Origin: JAJZEO01 sp964350315
GTDB taxonomy: Bacteria; Chlamydiota; Chlamydiia; Chlamydiales; 2-12-FULL-49-11
Assembly (NCBI GenBank): GCA_964350315.1
Contig: CAYGJD010000012.1
Location: forward strand, 1-52,169
DNA: 52,169 bases
Reading direction: 5' to 3'
The notes under the pieces were generated by a model. The model did no database searches. It was given only the letters and a program-made list of their open reading frames with translations, and was not told where the DNA came from. The position numbers were made by a program, and so were the translations under genes. Every line of letters starts with the position of its first letter. Positions within the stretch are counted from its first letter, which is position 1. This document shows, one piece after another, positions 33,043 through 43,037 of the stretch.

Positions 33043-33069
33043 AGCTCCTTAGTAAAGGAGCTTTTTTTC
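33043..33069 (+). terminator. Rho-independent terminator of euo
   Basis: AGCTCCTT-AGTA-AAGGAGCT: a perfect 8-bp stem with a four-base loop followed by TTTTTTT, 126 bases after the euo stop. A second weaker hairpin, CGAGAC-TTTTT-GTCTCG at 32982-32998, lies in between. No T-run exists on the opposite strand, so it acts rightward only. Confidence 0.8.
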
Positions 33070-33115
33070 TTTTATCAGGGTAAATGAATTTCATCTTAAA
33101 TATAAACTCGTCGGT

Positions 33116-34858
33116 TTATTCTTCATCAATTTTAAAGTCGCGTATTTGTAGTTGGATTGAGGCTTTATTTAAATAGATGTTTACTTGTGGAGTAAAAGCA
33201 ATAAGTAATTTGAGGTTTTTTCTCATTAGTGCAGGTTTTTTATGAAGCATGTTAAAGCCGATTCCTTCAAGAAAACGATCATTGTCTTCTAGCGAAAGTT
33301 TCAAGTGTTTACGACCCACAATTTTTGGAGGTAAAACTTGTTGTGCGACAGTATAGAGAATGATTTGAGGGTTTTCCATGCCATATGGTTCTAGAAGAGA
33401 AAGAGACTCAAGGAATTCAAAGGTGAGGTCTTTAAAGGAGACGCTTGCATCAAGATAGAGTTTAGGGAAAACATCTTGATCTTTCAAAGAGTGGCTAGCT
33501 GATTCTATAAATTTCTTTCTAAATTCTGGGATGTTTTCTTCTTTGATCGTTAACCCTGCGGCATAGTCATGGCCGCCGTAGTTCATAAGCAGGTTGTGAT
33601 TGTCTTTGAGGGTTTGTAAAACAGGGAATTCTGGAATTGTTCTAATAGATCCCTTACCAACTCCTTTATCACGTGCGATAATGATTGTAGGTCTATTATA
33701 CTGCTTGGAAATTCTTGCAGAAATAATTGCGATGATTCCTGAGTGCCATTTATCAGAGTCTAGTACGATCGCTTTTTGTTCCAAAATAGATGGATTGGCT
33801 GCGATAAATTTTTCGATGTCGTCTGAATCTCTACGTTCGATTTTTTGACGAGCTTGATTCATTACATCAAGTTCTTTTGCAAGGCTTTCAGCTTCCATGA
33901 CATTTTGTACAAGGAGAAGCTCGATTCCTTTTCTTGGATCATCAATTCTACCAAGAGAGTTCAGGCGGGGAGCTACTTTCGATGCAATATCAATGGTGGT
34001 AATATTTTCAGGATTTACATCACAGACGTGAATAAGTTTTAGAAGGCCAATTCTTTGAGTTTTTCTGAGTTGTTGAAGGCCGTATCGAACTAATATCCTA
34101 TTTTCTCCGCGCAAAACACCCATGTCAGCAATTGTGCCCAGTGCTACTAAGTCAAGGTAGCGCTTTAAATCGATTAGATCTGCTTGTATTTCTCCCTTTT
34201 TAACAAGAAAGTTTAACATGGCATGAGCAAATTTAAAAGCGACACCAACACCAGTTAAGTCTCGGTTAGGGTATGTTGATTTAAACAGCTTGGGGTTTAA
34301 TGTAGCAATGCAATGGGGGATTTTATCTGTTGGTTCATGGTGGTCTGTAATGATGACATCGATCCCTTTTTTAGAGACTTCTGTGACCTCATTTGCTGCA
34401 GTAACGCCGCAATCTACTGTAATAATAAGAGAGCAGCCCTGTTCTTGAGCGTAATACATAGCATTTAATAAGATGGTGTCTCTCATAAGATTTCGGTCTG
34501 GAATAAAAAACCGTACCTCAGCCCCAAGTGTCCGAAGAAAATCAACAAGCAAAGTAGTGCCTGTCATTCCGTCTACATCGTTGTCTCCAAAGATGAGAAT
34601 TTTTTCTTTGTTTTTTATAGCTTGGTGGAGTCTTGTGGTAGCTTTTTCAATATCGAGAATTTTTTCAGGGGGATGAAGTTGGGGGAGTTTTGCGTACAGA
34701 AACTTATGTACATCGGACTTCTTTTTGTAGCCCCGAGAAACCAAGACTTGTGAAGTAACGGGATGAATGTGAAATTCAGTGACAAATTGATTAACAAGCG
34801 TCACATCTTCTTTAGGATAGACCCAAAGAAGTTCCCTCTCTTTTTCTTTTGTTGACAT
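33116..34858 (-). CDS. recJ: Single-stranded-DNA-specific exonuclease RecJ
   Basis: 580 residues. DHH-family phosphoesterase motifs are all present: IFGDNDVDGMTGT (about 88-100, D-x-D-x-D-G), ITVDCG (about 146-151), ITDHHEP (about 169-175) and the DHHA1 signature YGGHDYAAG (about 435-443). The C-terminal OB-like domain ends the protein. RecJ degrades 5'-ended single strands in the RecF pathway and in mismatch and base-excision repair, with Mn or Mg. Length equals the family norm. It converges with euo and follows secDF after a 316-base gap. Confidence 0.95.
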   Translation of the reverse strand: MSTKEKERELLWVYPKEDVTLVNQFVTEFHIHPVTSQVLVSRGYKKKSDVHKFLYAKLPQLHPPEKILDIEKATTRLHQAIKNKEKILIFGDNDVDGMTGTTLLVDFLRTLGAEVRFFIPDRNLMRDTILLNAMYYAQEQGCSLIITVDCGVTAANEVTEVSKKGIDVIITDHHEPTDKIPHCIATLNPKLFKSTYPNRDLTGVGVAFKFAHAMLNFLVKKGEIQADLIDLKRYLDLVALGTIADMGVLRGENRILVRYGLQQLRKTQRIGLLKLIHVCDVNPENITTIDIASKVAPRLNSLGRIDDPRKGIELLLVQNVMEAESLAKELDVMNQARQKIERRDSDDIEKFIAANPSILEQKAIVLDSDKWHSGIIAIISARISKQYNRPTIIIARDKGVGKGSIRTIPEFPVLQTLKDNHNLLMNYGGHDYAAGLTIKEENIPEFRKKFIESASHSLKDQDVFPKLYLDASVSFKDLTFEFLESLSLLEPYGMENPQIILYTVAQQVLPPKIVGRKHLKLSLEDNDRFLEGIGFNMLHKKPALMRKNLKLLIAFTPQVNIYLNKASIQLQIRDFKIDEE

Positions 34859-35174
34859 CTTTCAGCATAACCCTTCCAAAGTTGTTGGGTCACAGCCTAA
34901 AAATAAATCACTTGAAGATCTAGTGGGTATACTTGCAGAGACAAGTTTCTTTCTTGTGTTTAATAAGTCCGAGAAAGATGTTTGTCTAAAGTATAATCCA
35001 AATCTGTTGTACCAGATTTTCAGTAGTTTCATTTTAAGGTTGCTCCAGCATGGTTTTTTAGCAGGGAATTCGCCATTTCTCTTTTATTGTTTGTAAGGTT
35101 TGATTATGTAAGTAAGTTCTTTAAATTTCAAAATAAAAAGAACTTAATACATATGAATATTTAGCTCGAGTCTC
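34859..35174. other. 316-base intergenic region between secDF and recJ
   Basis: No ORF above a handful of codons and no tRNA, SRP RNA or tmRNA signature on either strand. An inverted repeat AAGTTCTTT...AAAGAACTT (35114-35122 with 35137-35145) lies just downstream of the secDF stop but lacks a T-run, so it is a weak terminator at best. Promoter words (a TATACC near 34933 on the minus strand) are unconvincing. Confidence 0.5.
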
Positions 35175-38100
35175 TTAAGCCCGGTCAATCTCTATGGTCG
35201 TAGGTTTTTTTTCATGCGTAAATTTGTGAAAAAAGACCAACAGAGTTGTTGCTATAAAAAATGTAGAGAAGGTTCCGATGATCACGCCAATAGCCATAAC
35301 AAGCGAGAATCCAAATATAGAGCTTCCTCCAAAGAAAACAAGGGCAAGTAAGACTAAAAGAGTTGTTAGTGAGGTCATTACTGTTCTGCTTAAGGTTACA
35401 TTCAATGCATCATTAACGATGCGCTTAAATGGCCTTTTTTGCTTAGTAGCGATGTCTTCACGTATTCTATCAAAAACAATAATCGTGTCGTTTAAAGAAT
35501 ATCCAACAATAGTCATAAGAGCAGCAATAGTGTTAAGGTCGATTTGTACGGGAATCCTACATACATGTAAAATTCCAATTAGTCCAAGAGTAATAAGAAC
35601 GTCAAATGCGATTCCAATGGTTGCACTAATTGCATAAGTAAATTCAAAACGTAGTGTGATATAAATCAATATTGCAGCAAGAGCTAAGAGTAATCCATAA
35701 ATGGCATTATTTCTCATAGAACTCGACATTTGTCCACTTATGCTTTTGAAATTTTGATCAAGTTGCGTCAGTGATTTTTCAGTAGGCGATAGTCCCTCTT
35801 TATTTAGAGCATCAACAAGCCAAACTAAACGAGGGTTTGTCTCGTATGTTAAGGCTGTTATTGACTTAACGTTAATCTCAATAGGCATGTCAAAAAAGGG
35901 CCTACCATATTCATTCATGCTGGTAGAGAAGAAAATTCTTAGGTGGTTGGAAGGAACTAGTTGTCTTACTGAATAGTCTTGTGATGAGGCTCCAGATTGC
36001 ATTAGAGCAGTTTCTATAGACTGTTTGTAGTCGATTTTCTCATCTTGCTTCATTTCGATATTAACAGCATATCCACCTGTAAAGTCCATGCCAAGAATCG
36101 TAGCTCTCTTTTGGAAAAGAAAGAAGCTTCCAAGCATCACTATGATAACGCTAGAGATAATGGCTAGTTTTCCATACTTTAGGAAATTCCAATTTCTTGG
36201 GTGAATCCAATTGGCCATTGTGAGTTTTTTGTTTTTCCCCCTCTGTACCCAAGTTGAGAAAAAGTACTTCGTCATAAATAATGAAGTGAACATTGATGAA
36301 ACAATACCAACAATTAAAGAGACGGCAAATCCCTTGATCGGGCCTGAATCAAAATTCAGTAAGATAATGGCAGCAATGATTGTTGTAACGTTTGAGTCAA
36401 TAATAGCAGAGTATGCTTTTTGATACCCAGCATTGATGGCAACTTGTAGTTTTCCAGTTTTCGCAAATTCTTCTCGAATTCTTTCAAAGACAAGGACGTT
36501 TGCATCAACAGCCATACCAAGCGTTAAGATAACCCCAGCAAGCATTGCTATTGTTATCGTCGCTCCAATATTTTGTAATGTGGCCCAGATGATCACTAAG
36601 TTAAAGATCACTGCAATAGAGGCAATAACCCCTCCAAAGCGGTAGTATCCAACCATCATTGCGATTACAGCCAGTAGGGCGATAGCTGTTGCGCCGATAC
36701 TTTGTGCGCGTTCTTTCATTCCAAGTTCGGGGCTAACGCTAGTTTCAGATAATACTTGCGGAGCAAAAGATAGTGAGCCTGCTTTTAAATCAGAAACTAG
36801 GCGATTTATCTCTGCTTGAGTAAATTGTCCTGAGATAGATCCGTTTTGCTTAATCGGTTCTTCAAGAACAGGAGCTGATACGATATAGCCATTTAAGACC
36901 ACAGCCATGCGCCAGCCGTTGCCGCGTGAATACATTTCATAAGGCGTTCCTGCTACATTATCTTTTGAAAATGCTGAGGTCCAAGTGTATAAATTGTTTC
37001 TCGGGTGTATGCGCGAGCCGTTTGGTAAAGTTTGAGACCCCTTGATTTCAAAAACTATGAAGTTCCCTTTTGATGGATCATAGCTTGAATGTACGTTTTC
37101 AAGATTTGAACCTTCAAGAGCAATGTTCTTAAATGTAATCATTAGGGGGTGCGACTGTCCGTGCCAGTCAGTATATGACTCTCCACGATACATCGAGATT
37201 TTGCTTATTTTATCATTGAATTCGCTAGAGATGTCTGGCTCATATGGGTTCATTATTTTTAACCCATTTTCATAAACAGCTTTTGCAGCCTCGCTTCTTG
37301 GGTTAGGAGCGTCTCCATCCATGGAGTCGCCATATAAATGAGACCAAGCAATTCGATTGATTTCTTCTACGCTTTTTTTCCCAGTAACGACAGCTTCATT
37401 CCAAACTTCTGTTAAAAATTGATCGGCTTCTGCGCCGATTGAAGGGCTTGCAGGAGAGAATTTTTCATTGACGATATGAAATGCCATTGAAGAAGACTTT
37501 ACAAGGTCAGATGCTGAAATGTTCTCTGCTCCTGGAAAATCAAGTGAAATATTGGAGCCTTCTTGTCTAATACTAACGTCTGACACACCCATTTTGTTAA
37601 CGCGATTGTATAGTTCGTTAATGCCTTGTTTGATGTCAGCTTCGTTTGTAACAATTTTTCCGTTAGCATCTCTTAGTGCAACTTGAACGTTTTTGCCACC
37701 TTTTAGATCAAGACCCCAATGTAGGATTTTTCTCTCGTCGCCACGGAAATATTTTTTCGTGCTCAATTGAAGATTGTTTAAAAGAACATTTGAAGTTGGC
37801 TTTGGTACATCGTATTTTTTTCTATTTGTTGGATCAGATTGTGCAGCGTTATATTCATCTTTCCATTTAAGAAGTTCTTGATGTTCCTCAGTCTCAATTC
37901 TATTTAAAGTAAGTAGTCTCTCTTTTTGATCGGAAAGTTCAAGTACTGCCCATTTTTTAGTTCCATGAACTGAAAAATTCTCTCTAGTTGCTTTTAGTAA
38001 TGGGAGAAAGAAATCAGAAGCTTCAAAAATATAATCGTCAGCATACTGTGAGGATAGAGGGTAAGTTGTTCCAGGATATCCTGAAAAACCATTTGAGCGT

Positions 38101-39764
38101 AACAATTTTGCTAAGCTATCAAAATCTTCTCCAGCAGTTTTAGCCTCTTTTGAGTAAGGATCGTCCTGGAATTTTCGATAGATTTTCCCTAAGTCTTTTG
38201 CAATTACATAAATTGAATTTGCTTTGAACCCTGCGGAAGGATTTTTTGAATCTATACTTGGGGCATAAAGCACAAGGTTGAAATTCTTTTTAGCGCCTGA
38301 AAGTTTTTGATACTCAGACCATCCAATTATTGGATATGACTCTCGTTTCAAGTCGACAGAGGAAGGGCTCCACATTTCAAGTAGCATATGCTTTGTATGG
38401 TCATACTGTGCTTTTGCAACTTGAGAAAGCTTTAAAGCTATGAAACTCGTGCTGTTAGGGAGATTTTTTAATTTAACAACGTAGTCTTGGCCTACAGGAA
38501 CAAGTTCTTCATCAGTCCATCTAGAAATTTTAGCGATTTTCCCATAGATTAATTGATTAAGTCCATCTGCGCGATCTTTGAAGTTCGGATCTTGTTCATA
38601 CTTTTTCTTTAGAGCTAAAATGTCTGATTTCAACTTCAAAGTGAATGTTTGCTTTTGTAGATCGATGTTGATAGATTCTAAAATGGGATCTGTTTTTCCA
38701 AAGCTTAATTGATAGACTTTATCTTTATTTAAAGTTGAAAACGTTTTAGTGATTTCACCTTCTATTTCTTCTGATTTCCAAGGAGTCGGAGAGCTAACAA
38801 AAGCGTCTTGATGCATTTTAATCGTTGTAATCGTTTTAAGAATTCGCTCTTCTTTCCCTTTTAATGTGGAAATTTGTGTTGCGACTACAGTTTCTTCTGT
38901 TTGATTTTTTTCGTTACTTTTTGTTTCAAGAGAGATTCGTTCAAGTTGAAGGCGGTCTTTCAGAGAGTTAAAAGCTTCAATTAGCCTGGTTGTTGTATTA
39001 GATTTGTTGCTGATAGGGCCTTGCATTAGGCGGCTATAAAATCGTTTTGTGATTTCTGGATAGCCAGAAAATACCCGGTCAATGGTCAGGATCGTTTGTG
39101 AGAGCATCGATAAAAATTCATCTGATCTTGGTGTGCCAACTCCTTCCAGGCTTGCTACGACATACCCAGCGTCGTCTGAGGGGCCGCTAATGCTAAGTGC
39201 AAATTGAAATAAACGGTCCTCTAAAATTGCAAGGTAGTCTTTTGTTGGTTCGCCATTTTCGCGATACATTTTTGAATAAGAGAAATATTGATCAGGTTGT
39301 TCTGTGTTAAAGAGAATAGGAATTTTTCTTTGTACATGTACGATGTGAGAGTCTGATTCTTCTTCTGCTTGATGGATTGTTGCAGAATCGTCCTCGCTAA
39401 GAGTTAGTTGAGCTGGATAGAATGGAATTAGTTGTCCTGCTTGCGGGAGGTATTTTTTGAATTTTGTTGCGTCTGCATTCGAAGAAAACTGCAATTCGAT
39501 TAGCTGAGGATTCTTTTTAATTGGGGAGACTTTGAGGGGGTTCACGCCAATGAGAGTATTGAAAGAATTGATCCATTCTAGACAATTTGGCTCTAGCTTG
39601 TTAACACGCTCCAACATAGAAATTGAAATTTGTTTAGCAGATTTTTCATTGATTTCTTCGTTTAAGGGTTTTGCATAGAAGAAGATTGTCGGTAAGATGT
39701 TGTAAAGTGCTAGCAGAGAGACACACACGATTATTGCTAGCTGAAAACCCTTTCGTTTTTTCAT
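35175..39764 (-). CDS. secDF: SecD-SecF fusion protein translocase subunit
   Basis: 1529 residues from the ATG at 39764 (GGGGA nine bases upstream; a TTG seven codons earlier is less likely). SecD starts with one TM (about 9-28), then a very long periplasmic part, the D1 signature HWGLDLKGGKNVQVAL and five TMs with GMAVDANVLVFERIREE. SecF follows with GMDFTGGYAV and five TMs with GYSLNDTIIVFDRIRED. Together they form the proton-driven pulling device of the Sec translocon. The chain is far longer than E. coli SecD plus SecF (about 940 aa); the extra roughly 590 residues sit in the first periplasmic segment, a chlamydial trait. Confidence 0.96.
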   Translation of the reverse strand: MKKRKGFQLAIIVCVSLLALYNILPTIFFYAKPLNEEINEKSAKQISISMLERVNKLEPNCLEWINSFNTLIGVNPLKVSPIKKNPQLIELQFSSNADATKFKKYLPQAGQLIPFYPAQLTLSEDDSATIHQAEEESDSHIVHVQRKIPILFNTEQPDQYFSYSKMYRENGEPTKDYLAILEDRLFQFALSISGPSDDAGYVVASLEGVGTPRSDEFLSMLSQTILTIDRVFSGYPEITKRFYSRLMQGPISNKSNTTTRLIEAFNSLKDRLQLERISLETKSNEKNQTEETVVATQISTLKGKEERILKTITTIKMHQDAFVSSPTPWKSEEIEGEITKTFSTLNKDKVYQLSFGKTDPILESINIDLQKQTFTLKLKSDILALKKKYEQDPNFKDRADGLNQLIYGKIAKISRWTDEELVPVGQDYVVKLKNLPNSTSFIALKLSQVAKAQYDHTKHMLLEMWSPSSVDLKRESYPIIGWSEYQKLSGAKKNFNLVLYAPSIDSKNPSAGFKANSIYVIAKDLGKIYRKFQDDPYSKEAKTAGEDFDSLAKLLRSNGFSGYPGTTYPLSSQYADDYIFEASDFFLPLLKATRENFSVHGTKKWAVLELSDQKERLLTLNRIETEEHQELLKWKDEYNAAQSDPTNRKKYDVPKPTSNVLLNNLQLSTKKYFRGDERKILHWGLDLKGGKNVQVALRDANGKIVTNEADIKQGINELYNRVNKMGVSDVSIRQEGSNISLDFPGAENISASDLVKSSSMAFHIVNEKFSPASPSIGAEADQFLTEVWNEAVVTGKKSVEEINRIAWSHLYGDSMDGDAPNPRSEAAKAVYENGLKIMNPYEPDISSEFNDKISKISMYRGESYTDWHGQSHPLMITFKNIALEGSNLENVHSSYDPSKGNFIVFEIKGSQTLPNGSRIHPRNNLYTWTSAFSKDNVAGTPYEMYSRGNGWRMAVVLNGYIVSAPVLEEPIKQNGSISGQFTQAEINRLVSDLKAGSLSFAPQVLSETSVSPELGMKERAQSIGATAIALLAVIAMMVGYYRFGGVIASIAVIFNLVIIWATLQNIGATITIAMLAGVILTLGMAVDANVLVFERIREEFAKTGKLQVAINAGYQKAYSAIIDSNVTTIIAAIILLNFDSGPIKGFAVSLIVGIVSSMFTSLFMTKYFFSTWVQRGKNKKLTMANWIHPRNWNFLKYGKLAIISSVIIVMLGSFFLFQKRATILGMDFTGGYAVNIEMKQDEKIDYKQSIETALMQSGASSQDYSVRQLVPSNHLRIFFSTSMNEYGRPFFDMPIEINVKSITALTYETNPRLVWLVDALNKEGLSPTEKSLTQLDQNFKSISGQMSSSMRNNAIYGLLLALAAILIYITLRFEFTYAISATIGIAFDVLITLGLIGILHVCRIPVQIDLNTIAALMTIVGYSLNDTIIVFDRIREDIATKQKRPFKRIVNDALNVTLSRTVMTSLTTLLVLLALVFFGGSSIFGFSLVMAIGVIIGTFSTFFIATTLLVFFHKFTHEKKPTTIEIDRA

Positions 39765-39875
39765 TTTAGTCTTTCCCCAAGTCAAGTTTTAATTGAAGAA
39801 AATAATACCTTACTTTGCAATTCCTTGCAACAATTCTAGGCTTCTTATCATATTAAGTAAAAAAAACATCGAATG

Positions 39876-39905
39876 TTCGCGCGAAATAAGTAAAAGTGAT
39901 ACAAT
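39876..39905 (+). promoter_or_regulatory. Candidate uppS operon promoter with adjacent palindrome
   Basis: TACAAT at 39900-39905 preceded by TG one base upstream (39897-39898) forms an extended -10; the -35 is poor. A perfect 10-base palindrome TTCGCGCGAA at 39876-39885 covers the -35 position. The leader to the uppS ATG would be about 45 bases. Confidence 0.35.
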
Positions 39906-39955
39906 GGAGCAATATTTTTTTAATTGCCATTGAATAACACTGAAGAATCATACAT

Positions 39956-40708
39956 ATGACACAAAACATTTGTGACCGCTCGCTTGCGGAAAAAATTGAA
40001 TTGCTACACAAAGAGCGAATTCCAGAGCATGTTGCAATTATTATGGATGGCAATAGAAGATGGGCACAACTTAAAAAAGTTCCTGCTGAGCAAGGGCATT
40101 GGAAGGGTGCTGAAACTTTGATGACGATTTTGGAGGGAGCTTGCGAAGTTGGGGTGAAAATTTTAACTGTATACGCTTTCTCAACTGAAAATTGGAAAAG
40201 ACCTAAAAAAGAAATTAATATTTTAATGGAAGTTTTTGAAGCATATTTAATTAAAATGCGTTCTGAAATGGTTAAAAGTGGAGTTCGATTAGAGTCTATA
40301 GGTCTTATTGAAAAGTTTCCACCTGGGGTAAGAAATGCTCTTGAAAAGGCAAAACAGGCGACAGCCCATTGTAATAAAATCATTTTGGTTTTGGCTCTGA
40401 ATTACGGAGGAAGGGCTGAAATGACAAGGGCTGTGAAAAAACTCTTGTTTGATTATTCACAAAAAAAGTTTAAAAGTGAAGAGTTGAGTGAAGAAATGTT
40501 TGCTTCTTATTTGGACACGAGTGCTTTTGTTGATCCGGAATTGTTGATAAGAACAAGTGGAGAAAATCGAATCAGTAATTTTTTGTTGTGGCAGATTTCT
40601 TATGCGGAGGTTTATATTACAAAAACTTTATGGCCTGATTTTACGAAAGAAGATTTTTTTGATGCAATTCATGAATTTCAGAAGAGGGAAAGGAGAGTAG
40701 GGGTATGA
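39956..40708 (+). CDS. uppS: Isoprenyl (undecaprenyl) diphosphate synthase
   Basis: 250 residues. Family signatures: HVAIIMDGNRRWAQ (about 22-35, catalytic Asp in MDGN), TVYAFSTENWKRP (about 65-77) and, near the C-terminus, LIRTSGENRISNFLLWQ and AEVYITKTLWPDF. It elongates farnesyl diphosphate with IPP to C55-PP, the carrier for envelope glycans, in the cytoplasm. The stop overlaps the cdsA ATG by four bases (ATGA), and cdsA overlaps cmk-plsC in the same way, giving a tightly coupled lipid-precursor operon as in C. trachomatis CT450-CT453. Confidence 0.96.
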   Translation: MTQNICDRSLAEKIELLHKERIPEHVAIIMDGNRRWAQLKKVPAEQGHWKGAETLMTILEGACEVGVKILTVYAFSTENWKRPKKEINILMEVFEAYLIKMRSEMVKSGVRLESIGLIEKFPPGVRNALEKAKQATAHCNKIILVLALNYGGRAEMTRAVKKLLFDYSQKKFKSEELSEEMFASYLDTSAFVDPELLIRTSGENRISNFLLWQISYAEVYITKTLWPDFTKEDFFDAIHEFQKRERRVGV

Positions 40709-41577
40709 TGGCCAATTTTGTCGATTTAAAGAATCGACTTGTTCTGTCAAGCATTTTAGTGGTTTTAGTGGGTTCGCTGATTTATTTTGCTCAAAATAAT
40801 ATCATACAGTTCTTGATATTTGTTTCTATTGCGGCATTAGCGATTGTTGCTATTTGGGAATATCTAGGGATGTTAAAAACAAAAAATATTTTTCTCCCTT
40901 TTTGGTTGCTTGCAATAGTTGCAGCTTTTTTTATCTTTGCGAATTATATGGCAATTCTGCATTTCAGTGTCTCTATAGCATCTGCAATGGTTGTTACTGC
41001 AGCTTTTTTTGCTATTTTTTTCTATTATTTTGCTAAGATTGAAGGGGCTCTTGTAAACATACCGACCTGTTTGTTTACTGTCTTTTATGTAGTTGTTCCT
41101 CTTGGTTTAATGTTAAGAATTTTATACCCGGCATCAATTTCAAGCCTCTTTGTTGATGGTAGAGTCTGGGTTGCTTATTTAATTATTGTTACTAAAATCA
41201 CTGATGTTGGAGCCTATTTTTCTGGAAAAATGTGGGGGAAAAGTAAGCTTGCTCCGCACTTGAGTCCAAAGAAAACTTTAATAGGTGCTGTTGTTGGATT
41301 TTTTTCAGCTATTCTTGTGAGTCTTTTTTTCTGGTGGATTTCAAGCATGACTCCTATGAATTTATTTCATTTGACGTTGCTGCAAGCAATTATCTTAGGA
41401 GGATTGATCGGAGTTTTCAGTCAGTTAGGTGATTTGGCAGAATCTTTATTGAAGAGGGATGCCAACGTGAAAGACAGCAATAACATTCCTGGTATTGGAG
41501 GTGTTCTTGATATGCTCGATTCACTTTTATTTACGATACCAATTGTATATTTATTTCTTAGGACGATGCCAGCATGA
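40705..41577 (+). CDS. cdsA: Phosphatidate cytidylyltransferase
   Basis: 290 residues with about eight transmembrane segments. The C-terminal CDP-diglyceride synthetase signature is recognisable: SLLKRDANVKDSNNIPGIGG followed by VLDMLDS. In the textbook motif the tail reads P-x-H-G-G and D-R-x-D; here His is Ile and Arg is Met, deviations I believe are shared by chlamydial enzymes. It makes CDP-diacylglycerol from phosphatidate and CTP in the inner membrane. It is coupled on both sides by four-base overlaps, placing it between uppS and the gene for the preceding acyltransferase step. Confidence 0.94.
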   Translation: MMANFVDLKNRLVLSSILVVLVGSLIYFAQNNIIQFLIFVSIAALAIVAIWEYLGMLKTKNIFLPFWLLAIVAAFFIFANYMAILHFSVSIASAMVVTAAFFAIFFYYFAKIEGALVNIPTCLFTVFYVVVPLGLMLRILYPASISSLFVDGRVWVAYLIIVTKITDVGAYFSGKMWGKSKLAPHLSPKKTLIGAVVGFFSAILVSLFFWWISSMTPMNLFHLTLLQAIILGGLIGVFSQLGDLAESLLKRDANVKDSNNIPGIGGVLDMLDSLLFTIPIVYLFLRTMPA

Positions 41578-42968
41578 AGAAACATTGTGATGTGCTTGAT
41601 CGCAACATAATAATTACTATTGATGGACCTTCTGCTTCAGGTAAGTCTACTGTTGCGCGAGAAGTTGCAAAAAAATTGGGATTTGAACATTTAGATACTG
41701 GAGCGATCTACCGCGCGATTGCAGTTTGGTGTGATGAAAATGGATGGAATGAAAACGATTTCAAAACGTTCGTTCCACGGCTGGGTGAAATTAAATATGT
41801 TGTTGATGTAACGAAAAACAGAACCCTGTATAAATTGAATAACAACATAATTAATAATAAAATTCGCTCTCCCCAAATATCTCAATTAGCATCAAAAGTA
41901 GCTACGATTCAAGAAGTCCGCAATTATGCAACAGAAATACAAAGAAAGATTGCAGATCAGAAAAGCATAGTTGTTGAAGGAAGAGATGCGGGGAAGGTTG
42001 TTTTTGTTAAGGCTTCAGTCAAGATTTATTTGATAGCCTCTTTAGATGAAAGGGCAAAACGAAGACTTACTGAATTGAAATTGAAAAACCCAGAAAAGAG
42101 TGATGATTTTACGTTAGAGGATACTAAGAAAGAATTACAAGAAAGAGATAAGCGGGACAGAGAACGCGAACACTCTCCCATGCAGCGTGCTGTTGATGCA
42201 CAATCCATAGATACTACAGGATTAAATATCACACAGGTGGTGAATATGATTGTAAAAATCGCAAAATCAAGAAGACCGCGTAAGCCAAACATTGTTTGGA
42301 AATGGCTTATGGGCGATAGGCGCGCTCAAACAAATTTAGTCTACAAGCTTTCATTTTTGTTAACAACGGTCATATATAAGGTTTTCTATCGTTTAAAAGT
42401 TTATGGCTTAGAAAATTTTCCACTAGATGATGACTGTGCGACGATTGTTGCTCCAAATCACTCCTCTTTCCTTGATCCGCCAGCAGCAGGGATTTCTTGC
42501 CCTTGTGAAATGCACGCGCTTGGGATTGATTATCTATTTAAAGCTCCAATTATTGGTTGGTTCCTCCCAAGAATGAATGTTCATCCTGTTGCAAATGATG
42601 TTACTGATTCTAAGATAATTCGAATGATAGTTTCATTGTTAAAAGAGGGGAGAAACGTTTTAATTTTCCCGGAAGGAGCAAGAAGTCCAGATAATCAGCT
42701 GCTTCCTTTTAAAAGAGGGGTAACAGTTTTGGCGGCTCTTACAAAGTGTTCAATAACTCCAACATACATTGATGGTGCGTATGAATCTTGGAAGCGGGGG
42801 AATTTGTTTCCTAAGCCTTGGGGTAAAATTTCTATTGTGTATGGTAAGCCGCTCTATTGGAAAGATTACGAGAGTAGATTTCCTTCGAAAAGAGAGGCAG
42901 AACGCGAAATGCTTAAGGACTTAAAAGACCGTATCCAGGAAATGAAAGATACTTTTAAAAGAACCTAA
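41574..42968 (+). CDS. cmk-plsC: Fused cytidylate kinase and 1-acylglycerol-3-phosphate acyltransferase
   Basis: 464 residues in one uninterrupted frame. Residues about 10-230 are CMP kinase: P-loop IDGPSASGKST (about 16-26), LDTGAIYRAIA (about 40-50), EGRDAGKVVF (about 134-143) and RDKRDREREHSP. Residues about 255-464 are a PlsC acyltransferase: NHSSFLDPP (NHx4D, about 299-307), the FPEGARSPD block (about 366-374) and ITPTYIDGAYE. The join is near KSRRPRKPN at about 235. In C. trachomatis cmk (CT452) and plsC (CT453) are separate neighbours. The product would phosphorylate CMP/dCMP and make phosphatidate, the substrate of CdsA encoded just upstream. No stop or start-like site lies at the junction. 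Confidence 0.93.
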   Translation: MKKHCDVLDRNIIITIDGPSASGKSTVAREVAKKLGFEHLDTGAIYRAIAVWCDENGWNENDFKTFVPRLGEIKYVVDVTKNRTLYKLNNNIINNKIRSPQISQLASKVATIQEVRNYATEIQRKIADQKSIVVEGRDAGKVVFVKASVKIYLIASLDERAKRRLTELKLKNPEKSDDFTLEDTKKELQERDKRDREREHSPMQRAVDAQSIDTTGLNITQVVNMIVKIAKSRRPRKPNIVWKWLMGDRRAQTNLVYKLSFLLTTVIYKVFYRLKVYGLENFPLDDDCATIVAPNHSSFLDPPAAGISCPCEMHALGIDYLFKAPIIGWFLPRMNVHPVANDVTDSKIIRMIVSLLKEGRNVLIFPEGARSPDNQLLPFKRGVTVLAALTKCSITPTYIDGAYESWKRGNLFPKPWGKISIVYGKPLYWKDYESRFPSKREAEREMLKDLKDRIQEMKDTFKRT

Positions 42969-43037
42969 GCGGTTTAAAAAAGTGTTATTTTAACCTTATA
43001 GATTTCGATAGGTTGCTGGCTGCAAAAAACTACTGTT

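Noticed and set aside
35114..35145. Inverted repeat AAGTTCTTT/AAAGAACTT after secDF
   Set aside because: Pure AT-rich stem without a T-run on either strand; too weak to call a terminator.
39853..40383. A 176-codon leftward ORF opposite uppS
   Set aside because: Antisense to a highly conserved uppS; its Ser/Cys/Phe-rich composition is typical of a reverse-frame shadow.
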